Assembly (NCBI RefSeq): GCF_009928485.1
Contig: NZ_JAABNP010000005.1
Location: 169,897-233,896 of the forward strand
Reading direction: 5' to 3'
Length of the DNA stretch: 64,000 bases
Origin: Clostridium sp. C2-6-12
GTDB lineage: Bacteria; Bacillota; Clostridia; Clostridiales; Clostridiaceae
The position numbers and the translations under genes are program-made. Below are positions 1-8,517 of this stretch, piece after piece; position 1 is the first letter of the stretch, and each line of letters begins with the position of its first letter. A model generated the notes under the pieces. That model was given only the letters and a program-made list of their open reading frames with translations, did no database searches and was not told the origin of the DNA.

Positions 1-2096
1 ATACTTTTGTATTTAAAGATGTTCAAAATACTGGAGGTTTTAAATCATATAGAGTCTTAATTGAGCCAGAAAAGGATAGCAATAAAACTAATAATGAATA
101 TAGCTGTTTCACAAATGTTATTTCAAAGCCTAATATACTAGTTATCGAAGGAAAAGCAGGCAGTAGTTCAGGTGTTATAGAAACTTTAAAAGCAGCTAAT
201 AGTGAGTATAATGTAACATTACCAACAGGAGCGCCAACAACTTTAAACCAAATGCTAGAATATAAAACAATAGTACTTGCAGATGTTCATGTAGATGATT
301 TAAACAAAGGTTTTATGGAAAACCTAGAAGCTTATGTTAAAGATTATGGAGGAGGAATAGTTACTTTTGGCGGAGAAAATTCTTATGCCTTAGGTGGATA
401 TAAGGATACGGCACTTGAAAAAGTATTACCTGTTAATATGGACAAGAAGGGAAAAAATGAAGTTCCTCAAATCAGTATAAGCTTAGTAATAGATAAGTCT
501 GGAAGTATGTCAATGGGAGATGGTAATGTAAGCAAGCTTACTTTAGCAAAGGAAGCTGCAATGAAGTCTTTAGATAATTTAAGACCTACTGATGAAATTA
601 ATGTAATTGCTTTTGATGATAGTTTTCAAAAAGTAGTTGAAAGGCAGCCTGTTAAGGATAGAGAAGCAATTAAAGGAATGATTGCAGGCATTGGAAATGG
701 TGGTGGAACTTCAATTTATCCAGCTTTAGAAGAGGCTTATACTGCTCAAAGTGAAAGTAGTGCCAAAATTAAACACATTATACTTTTAACAGATGGACAA
801 GATGACTTTGGAATTGATAATTATCAAGATTTAATAGTGAATATTAATAATGGAGGAATAACTTTATCTACAGTATCAGTTGGAGAAGATGCAGATACAG
901 CATTACTTGGAAAGTTAGCAGAAATGGGAAAAGGCAGAGTATATCATACAGATAAATATACAGATATCCCGAGAATATTTGCTAAAGAAGTTTTATTATC
1001 TGCAGGAACGTATATTATTAACGAAGAGTTTCAACCTAAAGTAGTAAGTAATCATGAAATTTTACGTGGAGTTTTAACTGATAATTCAATACCAGCCTTA
1101 AAGGGATATGTAGGAACATCAATTAAGGATAAAGCTATAGAAATATTATCCTCTAATCATGATGAACCTATTCTCGCAGCTAATCAATATGGATTAGGTA
1201 AAACTGTAAGCTGGACCTCAGATATTAATGGACAGTGGAGCGGTGATTTCTTAACCTGGAATAAGGGAGCTCAATTAATAAAAAATGCAATTTACTGGAC
1301 AATTCCAGAACTTAGTGAAGAAGGGAAAGTATCAATAACTCAAAAAGGAAATGAGGCAGTTGTAGAATTTTACAGTGATGCTGTAAAAGAAGGTTCTAAA
1401 GTAAAAGGTGTGTATAATAGCGAAAATGGTGAAAAGGGCGAATTAGAATTAACTCAAGAAGAACCAGGAAAATTTGTAGGCAGAGTTAAGTTAAATGAGT
1501 TAGGCTTTTATACTTTTAATATAAGAGAAGAAAATAAAGGAGAAGTATTAAATAATTATAATGGAGCTTTTTCACTTCAATATTCTGAGGAATACAAATT
1601 CAATAAAAATAAGAATAAAATAGATACACTAGTTAATGAGGTTAAAGGAACGTTTATTAATAAACCTAAAGATGTATTTAAAGGTGAACTAAAAAGCAAT
1701 TATAAACCTATAAATTTAACAATACCAGCATTAGTAATAGCTGTTTTATTGTTCTTTTTAGATATAGCTTATAGAAGATTGAATTTAGATTTAAAGAAAT
1801 ATTTTAATAAATTTAAAGAAAAAACTGGTATTAATAATGCTAAATTTAGCTTGAGTTTTAAGAAGAAAAAAAGAGAAAGTTCTATAAAAAGTTCAAATAT
1901 TAATAGCAATTTAGCAGAGAAGGAAAACAAAGAGGAGTTAACCTTACGAAAAGTATCAGAAAATAAAGGAAAAGAAGAAGCTGTAACTAAAGAGCATATT
2001 GTAAAAAGAAAAGATAAATTAAAAGCAGATAATGACAAAACTAAAAAACTAGATACTTCGTCTCTACTGAATAATAAAAGAAAAAGAGAAGAGTAA
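1..2096 (+). CDS. Membrane-anchored VWA domain protein, 5' end outside window
   Basis: The reading frame is open from position 3 with no start codon, so the gene begins upstream; the first in-window ATG (252) is internal. The visible ~698 residues contain a glutamine-amidotransferase-like stretch (LVIEGKAG..., GGIVTFGGENSYALGG), then a von Willebrand A domain with an intact MIDAS start (VIDKSGSMS) and the later TDGQDDFG strand. Near the C-terminus is one hydrophobic segment (LTIPALVIAVLLFFLDIAY) followed by a Lys/Glu-rich tail of about 110 residues, probably cytoplasmic. This layout fits BatA/YegM-like VWA proteins with the bulk outside the cell. Ligand and role are unknown. Confident of family, not of function. 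Confidence 0.85.
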   Translation, partial: TFVFKDVQNTGGFKSYRVLIEPEKDSNKTNNEYSCFTNVISKPNILVIEGKAGSSSGVIETLKAANSEYNVTLPTGAPTTLNQMLEYKTIVLADVHVDDLNKGFMENLEAYVKDYGGGIVTFGGENSYALGGYKDTALEKVLPVNMDKKGKNEVPQISISLVIDKSGSMSMGDGNVSKLTLAKEAAMKSLDNLRPTDEINVIAFDDSFQKVVERQPVKDREAIKGMIAGIGNGGGTSIYPALEEAYTAQSESSAKIKHIILLTDGQDDFGIDNYQDLIVNINNGGITLSTVSVGEDADTALLGKLAEMGKGRVYHTDKYTDIPRIFAKEVLLSAGTYIINEEFQPKVVSNHEILRGVLTDNSIPALKGYVGTSIKDKAIEILSSNHDEPILAANQYGLGKTVSWTSDINGQWSGDFLTWNKGAQLIKNAIYWTIPELSEEGKVSITQKGNEAVVEFYSDAVKEGSKVKGVYNSENGEKGELELTQEEPGKFVGRVKLNELGFYTFNIREENKGEVLNNYNGAFSLQYSEEYKFNKNKNKIDTLVNEVKGTFINKPKDVFKGELKSNYKPINLTIPALVIAVLLFFLDIAYRRLNLDLKKYFNKFKEKTGINNAKFSLSFKKKKRESSIKSSNINSNLAEKENKEELTLRKVSENKGKEEAVTKEHIVKRKDKLKADNDKTKKLDTSSLLNNKRKREE

Positions 2097-2121
2097 AAGT
2101 TCAGTTAAGAATTAAGAGGTA

Positions 2122-2197
2122 CACCTATAAAAAGAGCAGCTATGCTGCAATGCGGATCTTTCCACCTATAAAAAGAGCAGCTATGCTGCAATGCGGA
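2122..2197. repeat. Two tandem 35-bp direct repeats, 41-bp period
   Basis: Positions 2122-2156 and 2163-2197 are identical 35-mers separated by 6 bp. Each holds a short inverted repeat, GCAGC-TAT-GCTGC, and ends in TGCGGA. They lie just after the VWA gene stop. The 2097-2488 gap otherwise contains only the long palindrome at 2365-2413 and no convincing gene. Two copies with a 6-bp gap do not make a CRISPR array. This could be a small genome-wide intergenic repeat. Confidence 0.8.
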
Positions 2198-2364
2198 ATT
2201 TTTCTGCAATCAGGAATTTAAAATTAGTTAAGAGTTTAGAAAGAAAAGCCACAGACTTTTCAATAAATAATTTTTAGAAATCCCTTTTTGGAATTCCATC
2301 CAATAGCTCTTGCTTATTAACTATTACTTCTTGCATAATTCACAAACTAGAATCTATATATGAA

Positions 2365-2413
2365 AAGCATGTTTAAGATTAAGAAAAATGTTTTCTTAAT
2401 CTTAAACATGCTT
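2365..2413. terminator. Perfect 23-bp inverted repeat, probable terminator
   Basis: The arms at 2365-2387 and 2391-2413 are exact reverse complements with a 3-nt loop. It lies between the VWA gene and the FAD/Rieske gene. The left arm ends in AAAA and the right begins TTTT; downstream is AT-rich but lacks a clean T-run. It most likely ends upstream transcription. The long perfect stem could also be a small mobile or regulatory palindrome. Confidence 0.6.
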
Positions 2414-2488
2414 ATTATTTATAAAAATTTTAAAAAATTTTAGTGTATATTATCAAAGAAATGGAATACTAAAGATGAGGTGAGACAT

Positions 2489-3931
2489 ATGGAAAGTGTA
2501 TGGAATTCAGGATTTAATTTTAGAAAACGAGAGACTTTAAGTAGTAATATAGAATGTGAGGTTGCAATAATAGGAGCTGGGATTGCAGGATTATTAACTG
2601 GTTATATGCTCAATAAAAGTGGAAGAGAAGTTGTAATCATCGATGCAAAAGGTATAGGAAGCGGAAATACAAAGAATACAACAGCTAAGATAACTTCGCA
2701 ACATGATTTGATTTATAATAATTTAATTAAAGAGTTTGGTGAGGCAAAAGCGAGGCAATATGCTAAGGCTAATGAACTAGCAATAAGGAAATATAGAGAA
2801 ATAATTGAAGAAGAAAAAATTGATTGTGATTTTGAAGAAAAGGATGCATATGTATATTCTTTAAAGGATGTTGATAATCTTAAAGATGAATGTAAAGCTG
2901 CTAAAAAATTAGGAATTGATGCAGAGTTAGTGAGTGAGGTAAGCCTTCCTCTTAATGTTAAAGGTGCATTAAAATTTGGAAATCAAGCTCAATTTAATCC
3001 ACTTAAATTCTTAAAACCAATTTCAGAAAAATTAAATATCTATGAAGATACAATGGCAATGGACATAAAAGATAATGAGATAATTACAAGTGGTGGAAGA
3101 ATAAAGGCTAACCATATAGTAGTAGCAACACATTATCCATTTTTAAATGTTCCTGGGTATTATTTTATGAGAATGCATCAAGAACGTTCTTATGTTATTG
3201 CATTAGAAAATGCCCAAGATGTAAAAGGAATGTACATAGATAGTGATGATAATGGATACTCATTTAGAAACTATAAAGATTTACTACTACTTGGAGGTAT
3301 GTCTCAAAGAACTGGTGAAAATGAGTATGGAGGCGCATATGATAAATTAAGGGAAGCTGCTAAAAAGTTCTATCCAAATGCAATAGAGAAGTATCACTGG
3401 TCAGCACAAGATTGTGTAACTTTAGACAATATACCTTACATAGGTCATTACTCATCAAGAACACCTAACCTTTATGTTGAAACAGGATTTAAAAAATGGG
3501 GAATGACAAGTTCCATGGTAGCAGCTATGATAATAAATGACATGATTTGTGGAAAAGAAAATGATTTTTCAGAAATATTTTCACCTACTAGATTTGATAT
3601 GTCTGCTTCAATGAAAAATGCAGCCACTGATTTGGTAAAAACTGCACAAAATTTCATAGCTCAAAGAATAAATATTCCAGAAGAAAGTGCTCAAAATATT
3701 TTAAAAGGACACGGAGGAATAGTGGAATATAAAGGTGAAAAAGCTGGGGTGTACAAAGATGAAGAGGGGAACATCTATGCAATATCTACTAAATGCCCTC
3801 ATTTAGGTTGTGAACTTCATTGGAATAACGATGAATTAACTTGGGATTGTCCATGTCATGGATCAAGGTTTGATTATGAAGGAAATTGGGTAGAAAGTCC
3901 TGCAAATAAGTGTACTTACAATTTGAAATAA
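2489..3931 (+). CDS. FAD-dependent oxidoreductase with C-terminal Rieske [2Fe-2S] domain
   Basis: A 480-residue protein resembling Bacillus YhfW. Residues ~20-370 form a DAO-type FAD oxidoreductase with the dinucleotide motif VAIIGAGIAGLLTG near the N-terminus and the late FAD-contact region around LYVETGFKKWGMTSS. The last ~90 residues are a Rieske domain with C436-x-H438 and C454-x2-H457 as cluster ligands. It probably passes electrons between a bound flavin and the Fe-S centre in the cytoplasm; the substrate is unknown. I chose ATG 2489 because GAGGTG at 2477-2482 lies 6 nt upstream; the GTG at 2480 overlaps that site. It appears monocistronic. Confidence 0.88.
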   Translation: MESVWNSGFNFRKRETLSSNIECEVAIIGAGIAGLLTGYMLNKSGREVVIIDAKGIGSGNTKNTTAKITSQHDLIYNNLIKEFGEAKARQYAKANELAIRKYREIIEEEKIDCDFEEKDAYVYSLKDVDNLKDECKAAKKLGIDAELVSEVSLPLNVKGALKFGNQAQFNPLKFLKPISEKLNIYEDTMAMDIKDNEIITSGGRIKANHIVVATHYPFLNVPGYYFMRMHQERSYVIALENAQDVKGMYIDSDDNGYSFRNYKDLLLLGGMSQRTGENEYGGAYDKLREAAKKFYPNAIEKYHWSAQDCVTLDNIPYIGHYSSRTPNLYVETGFKKWGMTSSMVAAMIINDMICGKENDFSEIFSPTRFDMSASMKNAATDLVKTAQNFIAQRINIPEESAQNILKGHGGIVEYKGEKAGVYKDEEGNIYAISTKCPHLGCELHWNNDELTWDCPCHGSRFDYEGNWVESPANKCTYNLK

Positions 3932-3978
3932 TATAACTCAAATTGAAATAAAAAATGAAAAAAAACTTACATTTTGTA

Positions 3979-4007
3979 TTGACATATATATACGAACCTA
4001 GTAAACT
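3979..4007 (+). promoter_or_regulatory. Sigma-A type promoter of the ammonium transporter
   Basis: TTGACA (3979-3984), a 17-bp spacer, and TAAACT (4002-4007). Transcription would begin near 4014, leaving a leader of about 160 nt that contains the hairpins described at 4042-4118. Confidence 0.6.
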
Positions 4008-4041
4008 GAAAAAGTAATTTGAAAAAATTTATATATTATTT

Positions 4042-4118
4042 GAAGACAATGGCGTTTTCATTTCTAAAAAGATATATTCAATGAGGAATATACCTTTTGA
4101 AATGAGGGCGTCTTTTTT
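4042..4118 (+). promoter_or_regulatory. ANTAR-type antitermination leader of amt
   Basis: GAAGAC (4042-4047) and GTTTTC (4054-4059) form a 6-bp stem closing the hexaloop AATGGC, which has A at loop position 1 and G at position 4, the hallmark of RNA hairpins bound by ANTAR proteins. The 3' half of this hairpin also forms the left arm (4051-4064) of a long hairpin whose right arm is 4099-4112, followed by six T residues. The two structures exclude each other, as expected for ANTAR-controlled termination. The usual first hexaloop hairpin upstream was not found, and no ANTAR protein is encoded in the window. Confidence 0.6.
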
Positions 4119-4174
4119 ATTAAAAAATATCAATAGCAATAAACTAAGTAACAATTATTCAAGGGGGAATAAAA

Positions 4175-5407
4175 ATGGATTTATTAAACGGCGCAGATAT
4201 GGGCTTTGTAATTATTAGTGCGGCTTTAGTAATGCTCATGGTACCAGGACTAGCTTTATTTTATGGTGGTATGGTAAGAAGTAAGAATGTGTTAAGTATT
4301 ACAGTTCAAAATTATGCAGCTCTTGTTATTATATCCTTGCAATGGATTTTCATAGGCTATTCACTAGCTTTTGGTCCAGATGCTAAAGGAGTAATCGGAG
4401 GATTAGATTGGAGTTTTTTAAATAACATAGGAATGGCACCTAATGCTGACTATGCAGGAACAATACCACATTTGGAATTTGTAATATTTCAATTAATGTT
4501 TTCAGCAATTACTGTAGCTGTTATTTCAGGGTCAGTTGCAGAACGTATGACATTTCCAGCATTTATATTATTCGCTCTTTTATGGAGTACCTTAGTTTAT
4601 GATCCTATTACTCACTGGGTGTGGGCAACAAATGGATGGTTAAAGAATTTAGGTGTACTTGACTTTGCAGGTGGACATCCAGTAGAAATAAATTCAGGTA
4701 TTTCTGGTCTAGTTGCAGCAATTGTTATTGGTAAAAGAAAAAAAACTACGCCAGAACCTCATCACATACCTATGGCAATCCTTGGGGGAGGAATATTGTG
4801 GTTTGGATGGTTTGGATTTAATGCAGGAAGCGCACTTTCTATGAATTATGTGGCTGTTAATGCGTTTGTTACAACAAATACTTCAGCAGCTGCTGGAGCA
4901 GTTGGATGGTTAGCATGTGAATGGATAATATACAAAAAGCCTACAGCTCTTGGTATAGTCAGTGGAGCAATAGCAGGTTTAGTTGCAATAACTCAAGGAG
5001 CAGGTTTTGTAAGTCCTATGTCAGCAGCATTTATGGGACTAGTTGGTGGAGTATTAAGTTTTTTTGCTATATCAGTATTAAAGAGGAAATTAGGCTATGA
5101 TGATACTTTAGATGCTTTTGGATGTCATGGTGTAGCTGGAATATGGGGATCTATTTCAACAGCTATATTTGCATCGAAAGCAATTAATCCAGCAGGTGCA
5201 GACGGATTAATATATGGTAACTTTGCTCTCCTAAAAGCACATTTAATATCAACAGGTGCAACTGCATTATATGCAGCTACTGTAACATTCATAATAATTA
5301 AACTTATGAGTTATGTTATGAATATAAGAGCTACGTCAAAAGAAGAAGCAGAGGGATTAGATTTAGCTTTACATGGAGAAGAAGCTTATTCTGGATTTAA
5401 TAGATAA
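4175..5407 (+). CDS. amt: Ammonium transporter (Amt family)
   Basis: A 410-residue polytopic membrane protein that conducts ammonium/ammonia. The sequence shows about 11 hydrophobic helices and Amt signatures: FYGGMVRSKN near the N-terminus, the DFAGGHPVEINSG segment, GGGILWFGWFGFNAGSA, and DAFGCHGVAGIWG with the pore histidine. Length matches the family. ATG 4175 follows AAGGGGGAA. No glnK/PII gene follows, which is unusual for bacterial amt. Expression is probably controlled by antitermination in the leader, consistent with nitrogen regulation. Confidence 0.95.
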   Translation: MDLLNGADMGFVIISAALVMLMVPGLALFYGGMVRSKNVLSITVQNYAALVIISLQWIFIGYSLAFGPDAKGVIGGLDWSFLNNIGMAPNADYAGTIPHLEFVIFQLMFSAITVAVISGSVAERMTFPAFILFALLWSTLVYDPITHWVWATNGWLKNLGVLDFAGGHPVEINSGISGLVAAIVIGKRKKTTPEPHHIPMAILGGGILWFGWFGFNAGSALSMNYVAVNAFVTTNTSAAAGAVGWLACEWIIYKKPTALGIVSGAIAGLVAITQGAGFVSPMSAAFMGLVGGVLSFFAISVLKRKLGYDDTLDAFGCHGVAGIWGSISTAIFASKAINPAGADGLIYGNFALLKAHLISTGATALYAATVTFIIIKLMSYVMNIRATSKEEAEGLDLALHGEEAYSGFNR

Positions 5408-5433
5408 CAATTGAATAAAGTATTATTAGAAAA

Positions 5434-5472
5434 TGTCTGATTCTTATGTTAAATTTGAATCAGATGTTTTTT
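5434..5472 (+). terminator. Terminator after amt
   Basis: TCTGATTC (5436-5443) pairs with GAATCAGA (5457-5464), followed by a T-run. It lies 30 nt after the amt stop. The following stretch (5473-5800) shows no gene that I can support. Confidence 0.75.
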
Positions 5473-5785
5473 GCTTTATTAATAATTAAATGATTATTGA
5501 AATTTTATATTCACAACATACCAAAAATATTTTTTATATAGACTTTAATGATCTTCTTAGCAATAAGGATGAATAAAATCTAATTATAGGGTTTTGTGAA
5601 AAGTACTATATAAAAAATGTTTGGATTAGGAAAAATATATGTATAGAAAAACACAAAATAAAAATGAAAAAAATTGACTTGTTCTCAAATTTATGCTAAA
5701 AATAATAATGAAATAGATAAAAAATATTAAAAATAATCTGACAAGAAATATTATTCGCTTAATTTGTGCCTCTAAGAAATATTTA

Positions 5786-5813
5786 TTGGATTATTTTTTA
5801 CAAGAATTATAAT
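5786..5813 (+). promoter_or_regulatory. Promoter of the riboswitch-polysaccharide operon
   Basis: TTGGAT (5786-5791), a 16-bp spacer, and a consensus TATAAT (5808-5813). Transcription would start at about 5820, exactly where the c-di-GMP-II aptamer begins. Confidence 0.55.
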
Positions 5814-5814
5814 A

Positions 5815-5916
5815 GTTTGTATGCGAAGAAGAATTTTCTGTATCTGGGCACTTGGAAAATTTGGAGCTAGTAGTGCAACCGACCAACAATTAATAGTAAT
5901 AATTGTTGGTTTTTTA
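5815..5916 (+). ncRNA. c-di-GMP-II riboswitch with downstream terminator
   Basis: The core matches the c-di-GMP-II aptamer: TGGGCACTTGG (5845 on), then GGAGCTAGTAGTGCAACC and GACC. GCACT (5848-5852) pairs with AGTGC (5872-5876). Immediately after, CCAACAATTA (5883-5892) pairs with 5900-5909 and is followed by six T residues, a strong terminator. The first two bases of the terminator stem are the last bases of the conserved GACC, so aptamer folding and terminator compete. I infer an ON switch. The outer P1 helix could not be assigned with confidence. It controls the four polysaccharide genes at 6094-13294. Confidence 0.85.
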
Positions 5917-6093
5917 TTTTATGATTTAGAGTAATAAAACCACGGACTAAGGAATGAGGATTATTGAAAAATATTAATATTTATATAAATTTTGTCAGAG
6001 ATTTGTCAGAGGTGAGTGTTAGAATTAATCATTGGAGTCAATAAAAAAATATCATATAAGTTGTGTGAAATATAATAATGGAAGGGGAATTTT

Positions 6094-8448
6094 ATGAAAG
6101 AAATAATTGGGAAATACAAGAAGAGTATTCTGCTAATTACGGCATCAATATTACTTTTGGGTATAATAATTTTCTTTGTATATAAGTATAAATTGGAAAC
6201 TATAAGTAATAAAAATGTTGCTAATATAATTGAAAATATGGAAAAAGAAAGTGAAAAAGAAGAAGTTAAATTGACTGATAACAAAGCAAAAGTTGTGTCA
6301 AAAATTTCTGGACCTAAAAATATGATAGGAATAACTATAAATGGAATGGCTGATAAATCTAATATGGAGAAGGTTTTAAATTTATTAGATGAATATAAAA
6401 TAAAGGCAATGTTTTTTTTACCTACAAGCAGAATTGCAGAAGAACCAGATATAGCAGTAGAAATTGTTAAAAGAGGACATACTATTGGAAATTATACATT
6501 AACTCAACGAAAGAATTTTGAGGAAATGACTATTAATGGAATGATGAAAGAATTCTCAAAAGCAAATGAAGTTCTGCAAAGTAAAGTTGGAATAACGCCT
6601 CAGTATTTTAGATGCCCTAATTCAAAATATTCAGATCAGGTACTTCAAGTGGCAGCAAACTGTAATTTATCAATTGCTGTGCCAGATTTTATAAAAGTTA
6701 ATTGCAACAAAATAGCAACAGCAGATCTGGCTAAAAAATATGCAAGTGGACTAAAACCTGGGAATATACTTTCAATTAATTTAGATAATGAAAGTGATAC
6801 TTTGACTGGAATGAATTTATTGTTTAAAGAAATCTCAGAAAAAAATTATAAACTTTTTTCGATTCAACATTTAGCAAATAAAAGCAATCTTTTATACAAT
6901 GATGGTACTGAAGATGGGATTAATGATTTAGATACAGATCAAGAAGAAGAAGATAATGATATTAGCAAAGGAAAAAAACTTGAATATGCTAAAACAGTAA
7001 ATAATTATAAAATTGAAACACTAAATAAGATTACTAAAGAGAAAAAAGAAGCAAATACTGAGAAATCTGAAAAAACTGTTAAAAAAGAAGTAGCTAAAAA
7101 CAACTCGAAAATTGAAAATATAGATTACGGAGAACTTTACAAAAGTCCAACAAAAGGATCTGGAAGAGTTTTCTCTTATGCATATACAACTTCAAAAAAT
7201 GTAGCATTAACTTTTGACGGATTAGGAAGTAAGGAAATGGTACATGGTATATTAGATGCTTTAGATGCAAATAGAATTAAAGCAACATTTTTTCTACCAG
7301 GTTCTAGTGTTGAAAAAGATCCAGAATTAGCATTAGAAATATTAAAAAGAGGACATGAAATTGAAAATAATACCTTGAATGGAAGCTCGATGGGGAATGT
7401 TGAATATCAAAAAGCATGTAGAGAAATTGGAGAATCAAGCAAAATAATTAAAGATAAGTTGGGTATTACGACTAAATACGTAAGACCTAGATTTGGAAAA
7501 TATAATAAAGATTTTTGTATAGCAGTAGCTAACACAGGAAATGAACTTGTTACATACAGCAAAAATCCTTTAGATAAGAATATGAAAAGTGCAGAAGATA
7601 TAGCGAATTATGTAAAAAAGGAAGTTAGAAGAGGTGAGATCATACTTCTTAATGCAGATACTAATCCTGAAGTTATAAAAGCGATACCTATGATTGCAAA
7701 CATTATTAAAGATATAGGATATGATTTTACTACAATAGATAAATTATATAATAGTCAGTATAAACGCTTAAGTCTAGAAGAAATTTCAGGGTATGATTTA
7801 ATAAAAAGAAATGGTAATCTGCCTGATACATTGCCTAGGAGTATATCTAATCTTAATGAAGTAAGAGAAAACATGGGGAAAGTTGTAGCTCTTACCTTTG
7901 ACGATTGGGGCACAGATAAAACAGTAACGAGCATATTAAATAATTTAGATAGATATAATGTTAAAGCAACATTTTTTATAAGAAGTAACGGAGTGGTAAA
8001 TAATCCTAACTTGGCGAAAGCAATATCAGAAGGTGGACATGATGTAGCTAGTCATACATATTCACATCTTGTTATTAACAAGTCAAATGCATCTACGCTA
8101 CAAAATGATTTAGTTATTGGACATCAAGCGTTAACTTATGCAATACAAAGGAAACCTCAAATGTTTTTTAGACCACCTCAGCTAGAAATAAGTGATGAAT
8201 CTCTTAAGCAATTAAAAGCGGTAGGATATGAGAATATTATTTTAGCAGATATGAGCACACATGACTGGGATCCTAAGTTGACAAAAGAACAGGTTATCAA
8301 TGATGTATTAACCAATTCAAAAAGTGGAAGCATTATAATATTACATATGTTGGATGATGCACAGGGATTTGAGGTCTTACCAGAAATAATTGAAGGGTTA
8401 AGGAGAAAAGGATTTACATTTGTTAAACTTTCAGATTATATAAATTAA
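6094..8448 (+). CDS. Triple NodB-domain polysaccharide deacetylase, only third domain intact
   Basis: A 784-residue protein with an N-terminal membrane anchor (~residues 10-32) and three NodB-like (CE4) units starting near residues 77, 369 and 597. The third has the full set: TFDDWG with D603/D604, HTYSH with H654 and H658, RPP at 693-695, and ILH with H751. The first has ITINGMA in place of TFDDG. The second has TFDGLG and lacks the HxxxH pair (ENNTLNG). Residues ~265-345 form a charged Lys/Glu linker. It probably removes N-acetyl groups from an extracellular polymer; the two degenerate units may bind glycan. First gene after the riboswitch; ATG follows GAAGGGGAA. Confidence 0.88.
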   Translation: MKEIIGKYKKSILLITASILLLGIIIFFVYKYKLETISNKNVANIIENMEKESEKEEVKLTDNKAKVVSKISGPKNMIGITINGMADKSNMEKVLNLLDEYKIKAMFFLPTSRIAEEPDIAVEIVKRGHTIGNYTLTQRKNFEEMTINGMMKEFSKANEVLQSKVGITPQYFRCPNSKYSDQVLQVAANCNLSIAVPDFIKVNCNKIATADLAKKYASGLKPGNILSINLDNESDTLTGMNLLFKEISEKNYKLFSIQHLANKSNLLYNDGTEDGINDLDTDQEEEDNDISKGKKLEYAKTVNNYKIETLNKITKEKKEANTEKSEKTVKKEVAKNNSKIENIDYGELYKSPTKGSGRVFSYAYTTSKNVALTFDGLGSKEMVHGILDALDANRIKATFFLPGSSVEKDPELALEILKRGHEIENNTLNGSSMGNVEYQKACREIGESSKIIKDKLGITTKYVRPRFGKYNKDFCIAVANTGNELVTYSKNPLDKNMKSAEDIANYVKKEVRRGEIILLNADTNPEVIKAIPMIANIIKDIGYDFTTIDKLYNSQYKRLSLEEISGYDLIKRNGNLPDTLPRSISNLNEVRENMGKVVALTFDDWGTDKTVTSILNNLDRYNVKATFFIRSNGVVNNPNLAKAISEGGHDVASHTYSHLVINKSNASTLQNDLVIGHQALTYAIQRKPQMFFRPPQLEISDESLKQLKAVGYENIILADMSTHDWDPKLTKEQVINDVLTNSKSGSIIILHMLDDAQGFEVLPEIIEGLRRKGFTFVKLSDYIN

Positions 8449-8517
8449 CAATAATATAACAAGAAATTATATTTTATTTCAATTTCAGATGGATAATATA
8501 AGGAAGGATAGAATAAC

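Noticed and set aside
2122..2197. CRISPR-like direct repeats
   Set aside because: Only two units with a 6-bp gap and no cas genes.
2274..2336. Minus-strand 20-codon frame (MQEVIVNKQELLDGIPKRDF)
   Set aside because: No ribosome binding site, no recognised similarity and very short; could be a gene remnant but unsupported.
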